Below, piece after piece: positions 1 to 6,611 of a DNA stretch of 9,540 bases. The stretch is taken from the NCBI GenBank assembly GCA_031289285.1, contig JAITPT010000155.1, positions 1 to 9,540 of the forward strand, given 5' to 3'. Origin of the DNA: Puniceicoccales bacterium. GTDB taxonomy: Bacteria; Verrucomicrobiota; Verrucomicrobiia; Opitutales; UBA953. Below the pieces are notes generated by a model. It saw only the letters and a program-made list of their open reading frames with translations. It did no database searches and had not been told where the DNA came from. The translations under genes and the position numbers were made by a program. The number at the start of each line of letters is the position of its first letter. Position 1 is the first letter of the stretch.

Positions 1-47
1 CTGCGGGGGCTGAGGGGGCGCTGCGGGGGCCGAGGTGGCTGAGGGGG
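1..47 (+). repeat. 9-bp G-rich repeat, four G5 runs
   Basis: Five units of a 9-base repeat, consensus CTGMGGGGG, start at 1, 10, 21, 30 and 39, with a 2-base insertion before the third and a degenerate fourth unit. Four G5 runs lie at 5-9, 14-18, 25-29 and 43-47, so the plus strand fits a G-quadruplex motif with loops of 4, 6 and 13. The array may continue left of the window. No coding role is apparent. Confidence 0.75.
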
Positions 48-66
48 CTCCTGGCGCACACGCGAT

Positions 67-129
67 AGGACGTATAGGACGTCTAGGGCGTATAGGGCGT
101 AGAGGACGTATAGGTCTTATAGGACGTAT
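67..129 (+). repeat. 9-bp tandem repeat, seven copies
   Basis: Seven adjacent 9-base units, consensus AGGACGTAT with substitutions, begin at 67, 76, 85, 94, 103, 112 and 121 with no indels. The plus strand could be read as a Gly-Arg-Ile-Gly-Arg type peptide, but I see no supporting gene and treat it as an intergenic minisatellite. The rest of the gap up to 248 has no gene; it contains a perfect 12-base palindrome (CGCCAATTGGCG, 229-240) just after the stop of the Sel1 gene, without a T run. Confidence 0.85.
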
Positions 130-248
130 GGGTGCTACCAAGACCTATAGCGCACCACTCGGCACACCACACCCGCAGCGCACTGGCGACAACGCCGCGT
201 CTGCGGACACGCCGTCTGGTGCCCCCCTCGCCAATTGGCGGCGGCGAG

Positions 249-716
249 TCAGTCTTCCTCGATTTCTTTGAGGGCGGCGGCGGCGTGCTCATGGTTTTGC
301 TCGGCGGCGAGACGCCACCACTTGGCAGCTTGGGCGAGGTCTTGCTCGACACCCTCTCCGTTGGCGAGACAGAGGCCGAGGAAAAATTGCGCGTCAGGCA
401 CCCCCTGCCCTGCCGATTTGCCAAACCAGCCGATGGCTTCGGCGAGATTTTTCTCGACGCCTTTTCCCGTGAAGAGGCAAAGCCCGAGGGAAAACTGCGC
501 ATCGGCGTTCTCCTGCTCTGCCGATTTGCGCCACCATTTGACCGCTTCGGCAAAGTCTTCAGCGACACCAGTGCCTTTGTAGTAGCTGCCGCCAAGTTTG
601 TTTTGCGCCGCAGCGTCGCCGCGTTCGGCGGCAGTGCGCAGCAGCGCGATAGCTGAATTGTTAATTTCGCGCCCAAGCGATGCAATGGAGGCGGTTTTGG
701 ATGAAGATATTTTCAT
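249..716 (-). CDS. Sel1-repeat (TPR-like) protein, 155 aa
   Basis: Protein made almost wholly of Sel1-like repeats, helix-turn-helix solenoids that generally mediate protein-protein contacts; the partner is unknown. After a short N-terminus, three full 36-residue repeats occupy about residues 29-64, 65-100 and 101-136, each with the AxxGxxxAQxxLGxxYxxGxGVxxDxxxAxxWxxxA pattern, then a partial fourth (137-155). The frame stays open up to an ATG at 906-908 (219 aa), with another ATG at 789-791. I prefer the ATG at 714-716 because the extra residues are not repeat-like and come from the foldable element at 802-935. No signal peptide is visible with this start and no Shine-Dalgarno is convincing. 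The family call is secure; the start is not. Confidence 0.85.
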   Translation of the reverse strand: MKISSSKTASIASLGREINNSAIALLRTAAERGDAAAQNKLGGSYYKGTGVAEDFAEAVKWWRKSAEQENADAQFSLGLCLFTGKGVEKNLAEAIGWFGKSAGQGVPDAQFFLGLCLANGEGVEQDLAQAAKWWRLAAEQNHEHAAAALKEIEED

Positions 717-801
717 ATCGAAAAGTCGAATTTCCTGGGCGGGAACGCATCGTCTTTTTTTGTGTTTTCCGAACACGTTAAAGGGACGCATTATGCTACG
801 T

Positions 802-935
802 TCCTGCCGGGTATGTGGAGAACCCCTTGGGAAGGACGCACCAATGCGCCCCAATCGGGGACCGCATACTGCGGGTTTCTTCCCAAGGTGTCCGTGAAAC
901 TTCCACATTTCGGCAAGGACAGCGGCTGTAACCGC
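802..935. other. cloverleaf-like foldable element (RNA leader or mobile repeat)
   Basis: Nested and adjacent inverted repeats. Outer stem: 802-809 with 911-919 (8 bp, one bulge), continuing 813-820 with 901-908 (8 bp including a G-T). Inner stem: 825-834 with 879-888, a perfect 10 bp (CCTTGGGAAG/CTTCCCAAGG). It encloses three almost abutting mini-hairpins: 837-848 (CGCA/TGCG, loop CCAA), 849-860 (CCCC/GGGG, loop AATC) and 862-874 (CCGC/GCGG, loop ATACT). A further 4-bp hairpin lies at 922-935. About 76 of the 118 bases in 802-919 can pair. Strand is undetermined; on the minus strand it would be in the leader of the Sel1 gene. It matches no RNA family I can name. Confidence 0.6.
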
Positions 936-999
936 GAAAGGTTATTGGATGTGTAGTGTGAGTGTTGTGGTTGTGGTTATTGAGTGATGAGGAGTGAAA
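936..999 (-). promoter_or_regulatory. 64-base G-free stretch upstream of the Sel1 gene
   Basis: The plus strand has no C from 936 to 999, so the minus strand has no G there and is rich in C and A. Similar G-poor CA-rich sequence directly precedes the ATG of the two exported-protein genes at 7242-7270 and 7818-7874. Here it is separated from the preferred Sel1 start by the foldable element. The remaining spacer (1000-1205) holds only a 7-bp inverted repeat (CATAGCG 1106-1112, CGCTATG 1126-1132) and an A-rich run near 1175; no gene is seen. Confidence 0.4.
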
Positions 1000-1205
1000 C
1001 ATTTGCACGGAACAACAAGAGACATTGTGCAAAACCAAGCAGACGGCGGCGCAGATACGCAGCTGGCGCGGCTGGCGTTGGCGAGGACTTGGGAGAGCGA
1101 AGGTTCATAGCGTAGGGTGCATTTGCGCTATGCGGCAAAAACATCCAACGCCATTCTGTCAAGCAGTTCTTTTCAAAAAAACTTTTCAGGCAAAACCCGC
1201 CCGCC

Positions 1206-1445
1206 CTAACTCGCGCTACGCTCGCCGCCGTCGGGTTCAGGGATCGGGTTCCCGTCCTCGACGAAAAGTTCAAGGCACGATTTGATGAGCAACCGGATTT
1301 CCCGCAACGCCGCCGCCTCCGTCGGCATCACGCACAGGCAGCTGGGGATAGCCGGAACGGTCGCGAGGAAACCTTCGTCGTCCTCGCTCCATTTGAGATT
1401 CACCGCATAGCGGCTCGGGTCTGGGATTTGATTAGTGTTTTTCAT
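1206..1445 (-). CDS. HicB-like small protein, 79 aa, no HicA partner nearby
   Basis: Resembles the HicB-like fold of type II antitoxins: a strand with RYAVNLKWSEDDEGF (residues 12-26), then ATVPAIPSC, then a helix (EAAALREIRLLIKSCLE) and an acidic-to-proline end (GNPIPEP). In HicAB systems HicB neutralises the HicA mRNA interferase and often carries a DNA-binding domain; here there is no room for such a domain and no HicA-like gene beside it. The usual Gly-Cys and later Gly before the helix are replaced (PSCLCVMPT). Its ATG (1443-1445) overlaps the TGA of the transporter gene (1442-1444), which suggests translational coupling. The stop is TAG at 1206-1208. The fold assignment is likely; an antitoxin role is doubtful. 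Confidence 0.7.
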   Translation of the reverse strand: MKNTNQIPDPSRYAVNLKWSEDDEGFLATVPAIPSCLCVMPTEAAALREIRLLIKSCLELFVEDGNPIPEPDGGERSAS

Positions 1446-2854
1446 CGAGGAACTCTTGTTGGCAGATACTTCGTTTTTGCGAGACGCCAGAAGACGGCGA
1501 AGAAGGCGGTTAGGGGCACGGCGAGCACCATGCCGAGGAGGCCACCGAAAGCGGCACCCCAGAAGAACACCGAGAAGATGATGACCATCGGATGCAGGCC
1601 AGTGGTTTTGCGCATGACGCGCGGCGTGAGCCAGTAGCCCTCAAAAATCTGCGCGGCAGCAAACACCGCGAGCACGGCGAAGAGCGTTCCGGTGCCGCCG
1701 CCCTGCTGGAAATACGCAAGCGGCAGCGCGACGCCCAGCCCGAGCATCGTGCCGAGGTAGGGCACCACGTTGAGCAGGCCGACACATAGCCCGATGAGCA
1801 GCCCGAAACGCAGCCCCGCCACGGTGAACCCAGCCGCAAGCACCACGCCAAGCACCGCGCCGATGAAGAGTTGCCCGCGAAAATAGGCGACGGTGATGTC
1901 GGCAAATTGGCGGGCAAGAAACGCGAGGTCGTCGCGCAGCCAATCCGGCAAAAAGGCGCACTCGCTACGCAAGTCGCCCAAGAAATCGCGGCGCGTGTTG
2001 AGCAAATAAAAAAGATACACGGGGACAATCGCCGCGCCAGCGACCTTCGCGAAAAACGCCTGCGCATGGCCGCCCGCGCTCGTCAACGCCGGCAAGGCCG
2101 CGCCGGAAAACGATTGCAACCACGCGGCGACAGCGGGCAGTGCTGCGGCGTTGCGTCCGGCGGCGTCCGCCGAGGCGGCGACAGCGGCATTTGCGGCGGC
2201 ACCCGTTGCGACGGCGGCGGCGGGTGCGCTGGCGGCTTGCGCGACGGGCGCGAGAAAACCTGTTTGCTCAAGCCACCCGCGCACCTCGCCCGCGTTTGTT
2301 TCGGCGAAGCGCGAGATGTCGCCCCAGAGCGCGGGCAGTGCCGCCGCGAAGGCCGCAAGTTGCCCAATCACGACAGGCAACACGAGCAGCGCGAGCAAGG
2401 CGCAGAGCGCGGCGACTCCGATGTAGAGCAGCGCGACGGCGGGGACTCGCGGCAAACGCAATTTGTCTTCGAGCCATTTGCACAGCGGTTGCAGAAGGAG
2501 CGAGAGCAGCGCGGCGATGATGAGCGGCCAGAGCACCGTCGAGAACACTGCTAAAAATTTTCCCAAGAGCCAAAACACGCCGCCCGCAAACGCCGCGATA
2601 ACGCCCACCGCCACGCACACCGCTGCCACGCCGCAAACCTTCCGTTGCGCCGGAGAAAGCAAGCCAGCGGGAAAACCCACCACGCCCACCGCCGCGCCGT
2701 CGCCGACATCCCCGTCGGTCCTGTCGCCCGCTGCGCCGTCGCCGCTGTCGTCGCCAACGTCAGTTGCCGCTGTCGTAGCGGCGTCCGTAGCGGCAACGGT
2801 GGCGGCTGCGGTTTGCGGTTTTTTCTGGGGTGTGCGGCGCGTGTGTTTCGGCAT
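1442..2854 (-). CDS. AI-2E family membrane transporter, 470 aa
   Basis: Polytopic inner-membrane protein of the AI-2E (PerM/TqsA) family, whose characterised members export autoinducer-2 or act as Na+/H+ antiporters; the substrate here is unknown. Family hallmarks are clear: FRGQLFIGAVLG (about 325-336), NVVPYLGTMLG (about 362-372), FEGYWLTPRVM (404-414), GLHPMVII (419-426) and GGLLGMVLAVPL (437-448). Hydrophobic segments lie near 73-97, 103-124, 139-175, 272-287, 328-380, 389-405 and 422-455. Two oddities are a long Ala/Thr/Asp/Gly-rich N-terminus (about 15-60) and an Ala-rich tract (about 204-239) inside the soluble region before the middle helices. I chose the ATG at 2852-2854 (MPKHTRRTPQKK, basic). 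A GTG at 2921-2923, 13 bases after the epimerase stop, would add 23 residues. Neither has a strong ribosome binding site. Confidence 0.9.
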   Translation of the reverse strand: MPKHTRRTPQKKPQTAAATVAATDAATTAATDVGDDSGDGAAGDRTDGDVGDGAAVGVVGFPAGLLSPAQRKVCGVAAVCVAVGVIAAFAGGVFWLLGKFLAVFSTVLWPLIIAALLSLLLQPLCKWLEDKLRLPRVPAVALLYIGVAALCALLALLVLPVVIGQLAAFAAALPALWGDISRFAETNAGEVRGWLEQTGFLAPVAQAASAPAAAVATGAAANAAVAASADAAGRNAAALPAVAAWLQSFSGAALPALTSAGGHAQAFFAKVAGAAIVPVYLFYLLNTRRDFLGDLRSECAFLPDWLRDDLAFLARQFADITVAYFRGQLFIGAVLGVVLAAGFTVAGLRFGLLIGLCVGLLNVVPYLGTMLGLGVALPLAYFQQGGGTGTLFAVLAVFAAAQIFEGYWLTPRVMRKTTGLHPMVIIFSVFFWGAAFGGLLGMVLAVPLTAFFAVFWRLAKTKYLPTRVPR

Positions 2855-2936
2855 TTGGCAAAAGGCGGATTGCCCCGCGATGTTTCCCAACCGTGCCGGA
2901 TTGACAAGCGGCGAGTGCCCCACCGCGCCGCCGCCC

Positions 2937-3857
2937 TCAGTCCAACCCCACCGTCACCAAAAAGCTCTCCGTCGCGCCTGCCGCGACTTTCCGCAAACCG
3001 TTTTTGTGCCCTGTGCAATTTGGTGGCCCCATCCACGGCTCCACGCAAAAGAACGGGCTGGTGGGCGCCTCTGTCCACGTCACCAGTGTCGTCCACGCAT
3101 CTGGCACTGCCTCCTCGCCGATGCGCAGCGTGACGTTCTCCTCGCCGCTCTTGGGGCCGAAGACGACGGTGTTACTTTTGAGTTTTGTGAAAATCGCGTC
3201 GGCGAGTGCGGGGTCGCCAAAGTTCGCGGGCAACGCCACCCCTGCGAACGGCACGAGCGAGCCGTCTGCGCTATGCCGCCAGACTTTTTTTGCGGCGGCG
3301 TCGAGCGAGTAGTCTGCGCGTTCCAAGCCCGTGTGCCACGGCAGCCCGAAATAAAAATGGTGCCCTGCGCACCACGGGATGTCGCGCTGCGTCTCCTTGC
3401 TCTCCAGCTCCAGCTCGATGCGCAGCGACAACTCCGCAAACCGGAGGCGGACGCGAAACTCGTATTCGTAAGGGAAGCACTCGCGGCAAAAAGCGTCGGG
3501 CAAAAAGCGCGTCTCCGCGAAGTCTGCGCCTGAGGCGGTGATTTCAAAACGCCCCTGCCTCGCCAGCCCGTGCAGCGGCATCGGGCGCTTCACGCCATCG
3601 GGGTCGCGCCAAAAAAAACGCTCGCCCGCCACGTAGTTTCGCCCGGGGAACGGGAAGAGGACGGGGTTGCCGCCGCGCACGACGGCGATGTCCGCGAAGT
3701 CAGCGTTTGGTGGCCAGTAAATCACCTCGCGATTACCGCTCGGCAGTGCCATCTCCCAGCGCATCAGCCGTGCGCCGCGCTCGAGACAAGCGGTAAAAAC
3801 CGACGCCCCCACGCGCCAGCGTTGAAAGGCGTCCCCGCCCTGCGAATACGTTTCCAT
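2937..3857 (-). CDS. aldose 1-epimerase (mutarotase) superfamily protein, 306 aa
   Basis: Member of the galactose mutarotase-like superfamily, which interconverts alpha and beta anomers of sugars or sugar phosphates, probably in the cytoplasm. Visible motifs: GGNPVLFPFPGR (62-73), PLHGLAR with the conserved His96, AGHHFYFGLP with His166/His167 in the catalytic-His position, and CVEPWMGPPN with Glu273 as the likely general base. Length is normal for the family. It heads a probable minus-strand operon, with the transporter start 13 or 82 bases downstream depending on the start used. The ATG at 3855-3857 gives a typical N-terminus (METYSQGG). A GTG at 3957-3959 with AAAAGG ten bases upstream would add 34 residues ending in LVLSC, weakly like a lipobox, and would leave only 20 bases to ffh. 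The exact sugar substrate cannot be read. Confidence 0.85.
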   Translation of the reverse strand: METYSQGGDAFQRWRVGASVFTACLERGARLMRWEMALPSGNREVIYWPPNADFADIAVVRGGNPVLFPFPGRNYVAGERFFWRDPDGVKRPMPLHGLARQGRFEITASGADFAETRFLPDAFCRECFPYEYEFRVRLRFAELSLRIELELESKETQRDIPWCAGHHFYFGLPWHTGLERADYSLDAAAKKVWRHSADGSLVPFAGVALPANFGDPALADAIFTKLKSNTVVFGPKSGEENVTLRIGEEAVPDAWTTLVTWTEAPTSPFFCVEPWMGPPNCTGHKNGLRKVAAGATESFLVTVGLD

Positions 3858-3979
3858 GCAGCTGAGAACTAAACACGCGCCCGCCGCGCTCAACGCAAAA
3901 TTGGCGGCGAACTTTAACGTTTCGCCCGTGCCGATTTTTCCGATAGTCGCCGCCAACACTTTCCCGAAACCTTTTAACG
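3858..3979. promoter_or_regulatory. divergent promoter region between epimerase and ffh
   Basis: A 122-base gap between two divergent genes must hold the promoters for both, if the epimerase starts at 3857. I could not find -35/-10 pairs good enough to mark. A GATAGT at 3942-3947 is a possible plus-strand -10 but has no matching -35. The ATG of ffh is preceded by CCTTTTAACG with no Shine-Dalgarno sequence. Confidence 0.4.
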
Positions 3980-5365
3980 ATGTTTGAATCTCTCGCCGAC
4001 CGCATGGGCAAAGCCCTGCGAAACTTGCGCGGACTCGGAAAACTCTCCGAATCCAACATGGCCGACGCCCTCGGCGAAGTCCGCACCGCGCTCCTCTCCG
4101 CCGATGTGCAATTCCAAGTCGCCCGCGACTTCGTCGAGCGCGTCAAACAAATCTGCCTCGGTCAGGCAGTCATCTCCGGCGTCAACCCGGGCCAGATGGC
4201 GGTAAAAATCATCCACGACGAGCTTGTGAAATTGCTCGGCAGCGAGACCGCTGGCCTCGCCACAAAACGCCCGCTACGCATCATGCTCGTCGGCCTGCAC
4301 GGCTCCGGCAAAACCACCTCCGCCGCAAAACTCGCCCGCCACCTCGCCAGAAAAGAAGGCTGCACCACGCCCGCCCTTATCGCCTGCGACGTCTATCGCC
4401 CCGCCGCCATTGACCAACTCGAAGCCCTCGCCAACGCCGAAAAGTTTCTCTGCTACGCCGACCGCAACGAGCGCGACGTGCCGAAACTCGCCGCCGAAGG
4501 GCTTGACTTCGCACTCAAAAACCACGCCGACGCCATCATCTTCGACACCGCGGGGCGCCTCCAAATTGACGAGACGCTCATCGGCGAAATCAAAAAACTG
4601 CGCGAGCGCGTCCAGCCAGACGAAGTGTTGCTCGTCGCCGACGCCGCCCTCGGCCAAGAGGCGGTCAACGTCGCCAAGCATTTCCACGAGGCCGTCGCGC
4701 TCACGGGCATCGTGTTGACGAAGCTCGACGGCGACGCACGCGGCGGCGCGGCACTCTCGATGAAGACCGTCACGGGCGTCCCCATCAAGTTCATGGGGCA
4801 CGGCGAGAAGGTGGAAAACTTCGACGTGTTTCACCCCGACCGCATGGCGCAGCGCATCCTCGGCATGGGCGACGTCGTCTCGCTCGTCGAAAAAGCGCAA
4901 GAGGTCGTTGACGAAAAAGAGGCGGAGCGCTTGGCGGCGAAAATGCGTCGCGCCGACTTCAACCTCGAAGACTTTTTGGCGCAGATGCAGCAAATCAAAA
5001 AGATGGGGCCACTCGGCGGGTTGATGAAAATGATACCTGGCATGGGTGCGTTCAACGTCGGCGAAAAAGAAGAGCGCATGATGCGCCGCACGGAGGCCAT
5101 CATCCAATCAATGACTGTGCAGGAACGCCGCAAACCCGAGATCTTGAACGGCAGCCGACGTCTGCGCATCGCCAAAGGCTCTGGCTCGCAGGTGAGCGAC
5201 GTGAACGCCCTCCTGAAGCAATTCGAGCAAATGCGCAAAATGATGAAAATGATGCGCGGCGGCCAAAGCCGCGAATTGATGCAAATGTTCGGCGGCAAAG
5301 GCGGTGGTGGAGGTGGCGGTGGTGGAGGTTTTCCGGGCTTCGGCGGCGGCTTCCCGCGCCTCTAA
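3980..5365 (+). CDS. ffh: signal recognition particle GTPase Ffh, 461 aa
   Basis: Ffh binds 4.5S RNA and signal sequences of nascent chains and, with receptor FtsY, delivers ribosomes to the membrane translocon. The N domain helical bundle spans about 1-95. The G domain carries the P-loop GLHGSGKTT (105-113), DVYRPAA (137-143), DTAGR (189-193), DAALGQ (221-226) and TKLDGDARGG (247-256), and the closing GHGEK motif (273-277). The methionine-rich M domain (about 325-440) includes GPLGGLMKMIPGMG (343-356) and SMTVQERRKP, as needed for signal-peptide and SRP RNA binding. The tail is a run of ten glycines (441-450) then FPGFGGGFPRL. Two motif positions differ from the usual forms: His for Gln in GLQGSGKTT, and DAALGQ for DAMTGQ. 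The gene is single, facing pyrD at its end; no plus-strand terminator is obvious. Confidence 0.97.
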   Translation: MFESLADRMGKALRNLRGLGKLSESNMADALGEVRTALLSADVQFQVARDFVERVKQICLGQAVISGVNPGQMAVKIIHDELVKLLGSETAGLATKRPLRIMLVGLHGSGKTTSAAKLARHLARKEGCTTPALIACDVYRPAAIDQLEALANAEKFLCYADRNERDVPKLAAEGLDFALKNHADAIIFDTAGRLQIDETLIGEIKKLRERVQPDEVLLVADAALGQEAVNVAKHFHEAVALTGIVLTKLDGDARGGAALSMKTVTGVPIKFMGHGEKVENFDVFHPDRMAQRILGMGDVVSLVEKAQEVVDEKEAERLAAKMRRADFNLEDFLAQMQQIKKMGPLGGLMKMIPGMGAFNVGEKEERMMRRTEAIIQSMTVQERRKPEILNGSRRLRIAKGSGSQVSDVNALLKQFEQMRKMMKMMRGGQSRELMQMFGGKGGGGGGGGGGFPGFGGGFPRL

Positions 5366-5390
5366 AAAACGACACCGCCCAAAAGTCTCG

Positions 5391-5426
5391 AAACAAAAAA
5401 CTGAAATCTGAAATCTCAGATTTCAG
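5391..5426 (-). terminator. intrinsic terminator of pyrD
   Basis: A perfect 10-bp stem (5401-5410 CTGAAATCTG with 5417-5426 CAGATTTCAG, loop 5411-5416). On the minus strand it is followed by TTTTTTGTTT (5400 down to 5391). The orientation fits transcripts leaving pyrD, about 110 bases after its stop. On the plus strand there is no T run, so it is not a standard terminator for ffh. The stem is AT-rich. Confidence 0.75.
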
Positions 5427-5442
5427 GTTGCTTCCCCATTCT

Positions 5443-5472
5443 CAAATCCGTGCCCATTCGTGTCCATCCGTG
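5443..5472 (-). repeat. three 10-bp CACGGAT-type repeat units
   Basis: On the minus strand three adjacent 10-base units read CACGGATGGA (5472-5463), CACGAATGGG (5462-5453) and CACGGATTTG (5452-5443). The consensus and period match the arrays at 7492-7589 and 7653-7700. It lies in the 3' untranslated region of pyrD, before the terminator. From memory, similar short repeats giving spurious MDTNGHE-like peptides are scattered through Verrucomicrobiota and related genomes. Confidence 0.75.
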
Positions 5473-5489
5473 GTTTCAAACTCGTTCCT

Positions 5490-5533
5490 CCCGCATCTCC
5501 CCTTCCCTCCCCTTCCCGTTTCCCTCCCATCCC
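5490..5533 (-). other. G-quadruplex motif just after pyrD stop
   Basis: Eight runs of three or four C on the plus strand (5490-5492, 5499-5502, 5505-5507, 5509-5512, 5515-5517, 5522-5524, 5526-5528, 5531-5533) make the minus strand a G-quadruplex motif with loops of 1 to 6 bases. The first run is only four bases past the pyrD stop codon, so the pyrD transcript would carry it as RNA. Function unknown. Confidence 0.7.
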
Positions 5534-5537
5534 GCGC

Positions 5538-6605
5538 TCACACCCACTCGCGCTGGTGCCACGCGAGCGCCCGTGCGACACGCGCCGGAAAAAACGGCCC
5601 ACGAAAAACCCAGCCCGTGTAAATCTGCACCAACGACGCACCCTCGTCCATGAACCGCCCTGCGTCCTCCGGTTGGCAAATGCCGCCGCTGCCGATAATC
5701 GGCAACCTGCCGCCCGTCGCCCGCGAAATGTAGCGCACGATGCCCAGCGATTTTTCCAGCAACGGACGCCCACTCAGACCGCCCGTCGCCTCAAAGTTTT
5801 CCGTGCCCGCCGGACGCGAGACCGTCGTGTTCGTCGCCACGATGCCGTCAAAGTGGTTCGCCTCGACGATGCCGAGCAGCTCGTCGAGTTGGGGAAACGC
5901 GATGTCGGGCGCGATTTTCAGCAGGATGGGAACAGGCGCGAGAGAGAGCGATTCGGCGCGACGGCGGTTAGCGCCCTGCACCGCGCCGAGCAGGCCCGCG
6001 AGGTGGTTTTTATTTTGCAGCTCGCGCAGGCCGGGCGTGTTGGGGCTGCTGATGTTGACGACCATGAAGTCCGCGTAGTCCGCCAGCAGCGCGAACGAGC
6101 TGATGTAGTCCTCGGCGGCTTTGTCCAAAGGCGTGATTTTTGATTTCCCGATATTGATGCCCAGCGGGAAACTGCGTGCGCCTTTGCCCGGCGCATGAGC
6201 AAGGCGGCGGGCGACAATCTCCGCGCCCGGATTTGGGAAACCGTAGCGGTTCACCACCGCCTCGGCGGCGGGGTAGCGGAACATGCGCGGCTTCGGATTG
6301 CCGTCCTGCTTGTGCATCGTGAACGTGCCGATTTCCGCGTGCCCAAATCCGAACGCGCCCAGCGCTGGCCATATCTGCGCGTGTTTGTCGAAACCAGCGG
6401 CGAGACCGACACGGTTGGGGAAGTCGAGACCAAAGAGGCGGACAGGCTTCGTGTTTTTCGGACGCAGGTTGAAGCGTTCAAAAATGCGCACCGCAAACGG
6501 CAGCGTGTCGAGCAAGCGCAGCGCGTTGACGGTGAAGTCGTGGGCAGTCTCTGCGCTCTGTGTAAAAAAAATCGGGCGCAGAACTTTTTCATAAAGGGTG
6601 TCCAT
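5538..6605 (-). CDS. pyrD: dihydroorotate dehydrogenase, class 2 (quinone), 355 aa
   Basis: Oxidises dihydroorotate to orotate with FMN, passing electrons to membrane quinones; fourth step of de novo UMP synthesis. The N-terminal helical domain (about 1-45, LYEKVLRPIFFTQSAETAHD) is the class 2 membrane-facing part. The barrel follows with VGLAAGFDKH (66-75), the substrate loop around NRYGFPN (119-125), NISSPNTPGLR (184-194) containing the class 2 catalytic Ser, LLKIAPD (228-234), ATNTT (257-261), GLSGRPL (276-282), IIGSGGI (303-309) and QIYTGWVFRGP (327-337). Length is usual. The frame is open upstream to 6722 but crosses the terminator at 6648-6684, so the ATG at 6603-6605 (MDTLYEKVL) is the start. 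No Shine-Dalgarno; the bases before it can pair with the upstream terminator arm. Confidence 0.97.
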   Translation of the reverse strand: MDTLYEKVLRPIFFTQSAETAHDFTVNALRLLDTLPFAVRIFERFNLRPKNTKPVRLFGLDFPNRVGLAAGFDKHAQIWPALGAFGFGHAEIGTFTMHKQDGNPKPRMFRYPAAEAVVNRYGFPNPGAEIVARRLAHAPGKGARSFPLGINIGKSKITPLDKAAEDYISSFALLADYADFMVVNISSPNTPGLRELQNKNHLAGLLGAVQGANRRRAESLSLAPVPILLKIAPDIAFPQLDELLGIVEANHFDGIVATNTTVSRPAGTENFEATGGLSGRPLLEKSLGIVRYISRATGGRLPIIGSGGICQPEDAGRFMDEGASLVQIYTGWVFRGPFFPARVARALAWHQREWV

Positions 6606-6611
6606 TTGCGT

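Noticed and set aside
83..685. Long open frames overlapping the Sel1 gene on both strands
   Set aside because: They are out-of-frame shadows in GC-rich DNA, rich in Ser/Arg/Pro, while the Sel1 frame has clear repeats.
802..935. Foldable element considered as 6S RNA, SRP RNA, tmRNA or a tRNA
   Set aside because: It lacks the SRP GGAA-loop signature, tRNA T-arm and acceptor features, and the single long 6S rod; no terminator follows on either strand.
1134..1162. TTGACA on the minus strand (1162-1157) as a -35 box for the Sel1 gene
   Set aside because: At 15-18 base spacing the -10 would be TTTTTG, TTTTGC, TTTGCC or TTGCCG, none near TATAAT.
1173..1208. Possible terminator after the HicB-like gene (GGC...GCC then T7 on minus strand)
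   Set aside because: The stem is only three base pairs and the T run is displaced by about seven bases.
1871..2554. Plus-strand open frame of 227 aa opposite the AI-2E gene
   Set aside because: Its Gly/Arg/Gln-rich product has no domain-like pattern, whereas the minus-strand frame has clear family motifs.
4274..5107. Minus-strand open frame of 277 aa opposite ffh
   Set aside because: It is a codon-mirrored shadow of ffh with no recognisable motifs.
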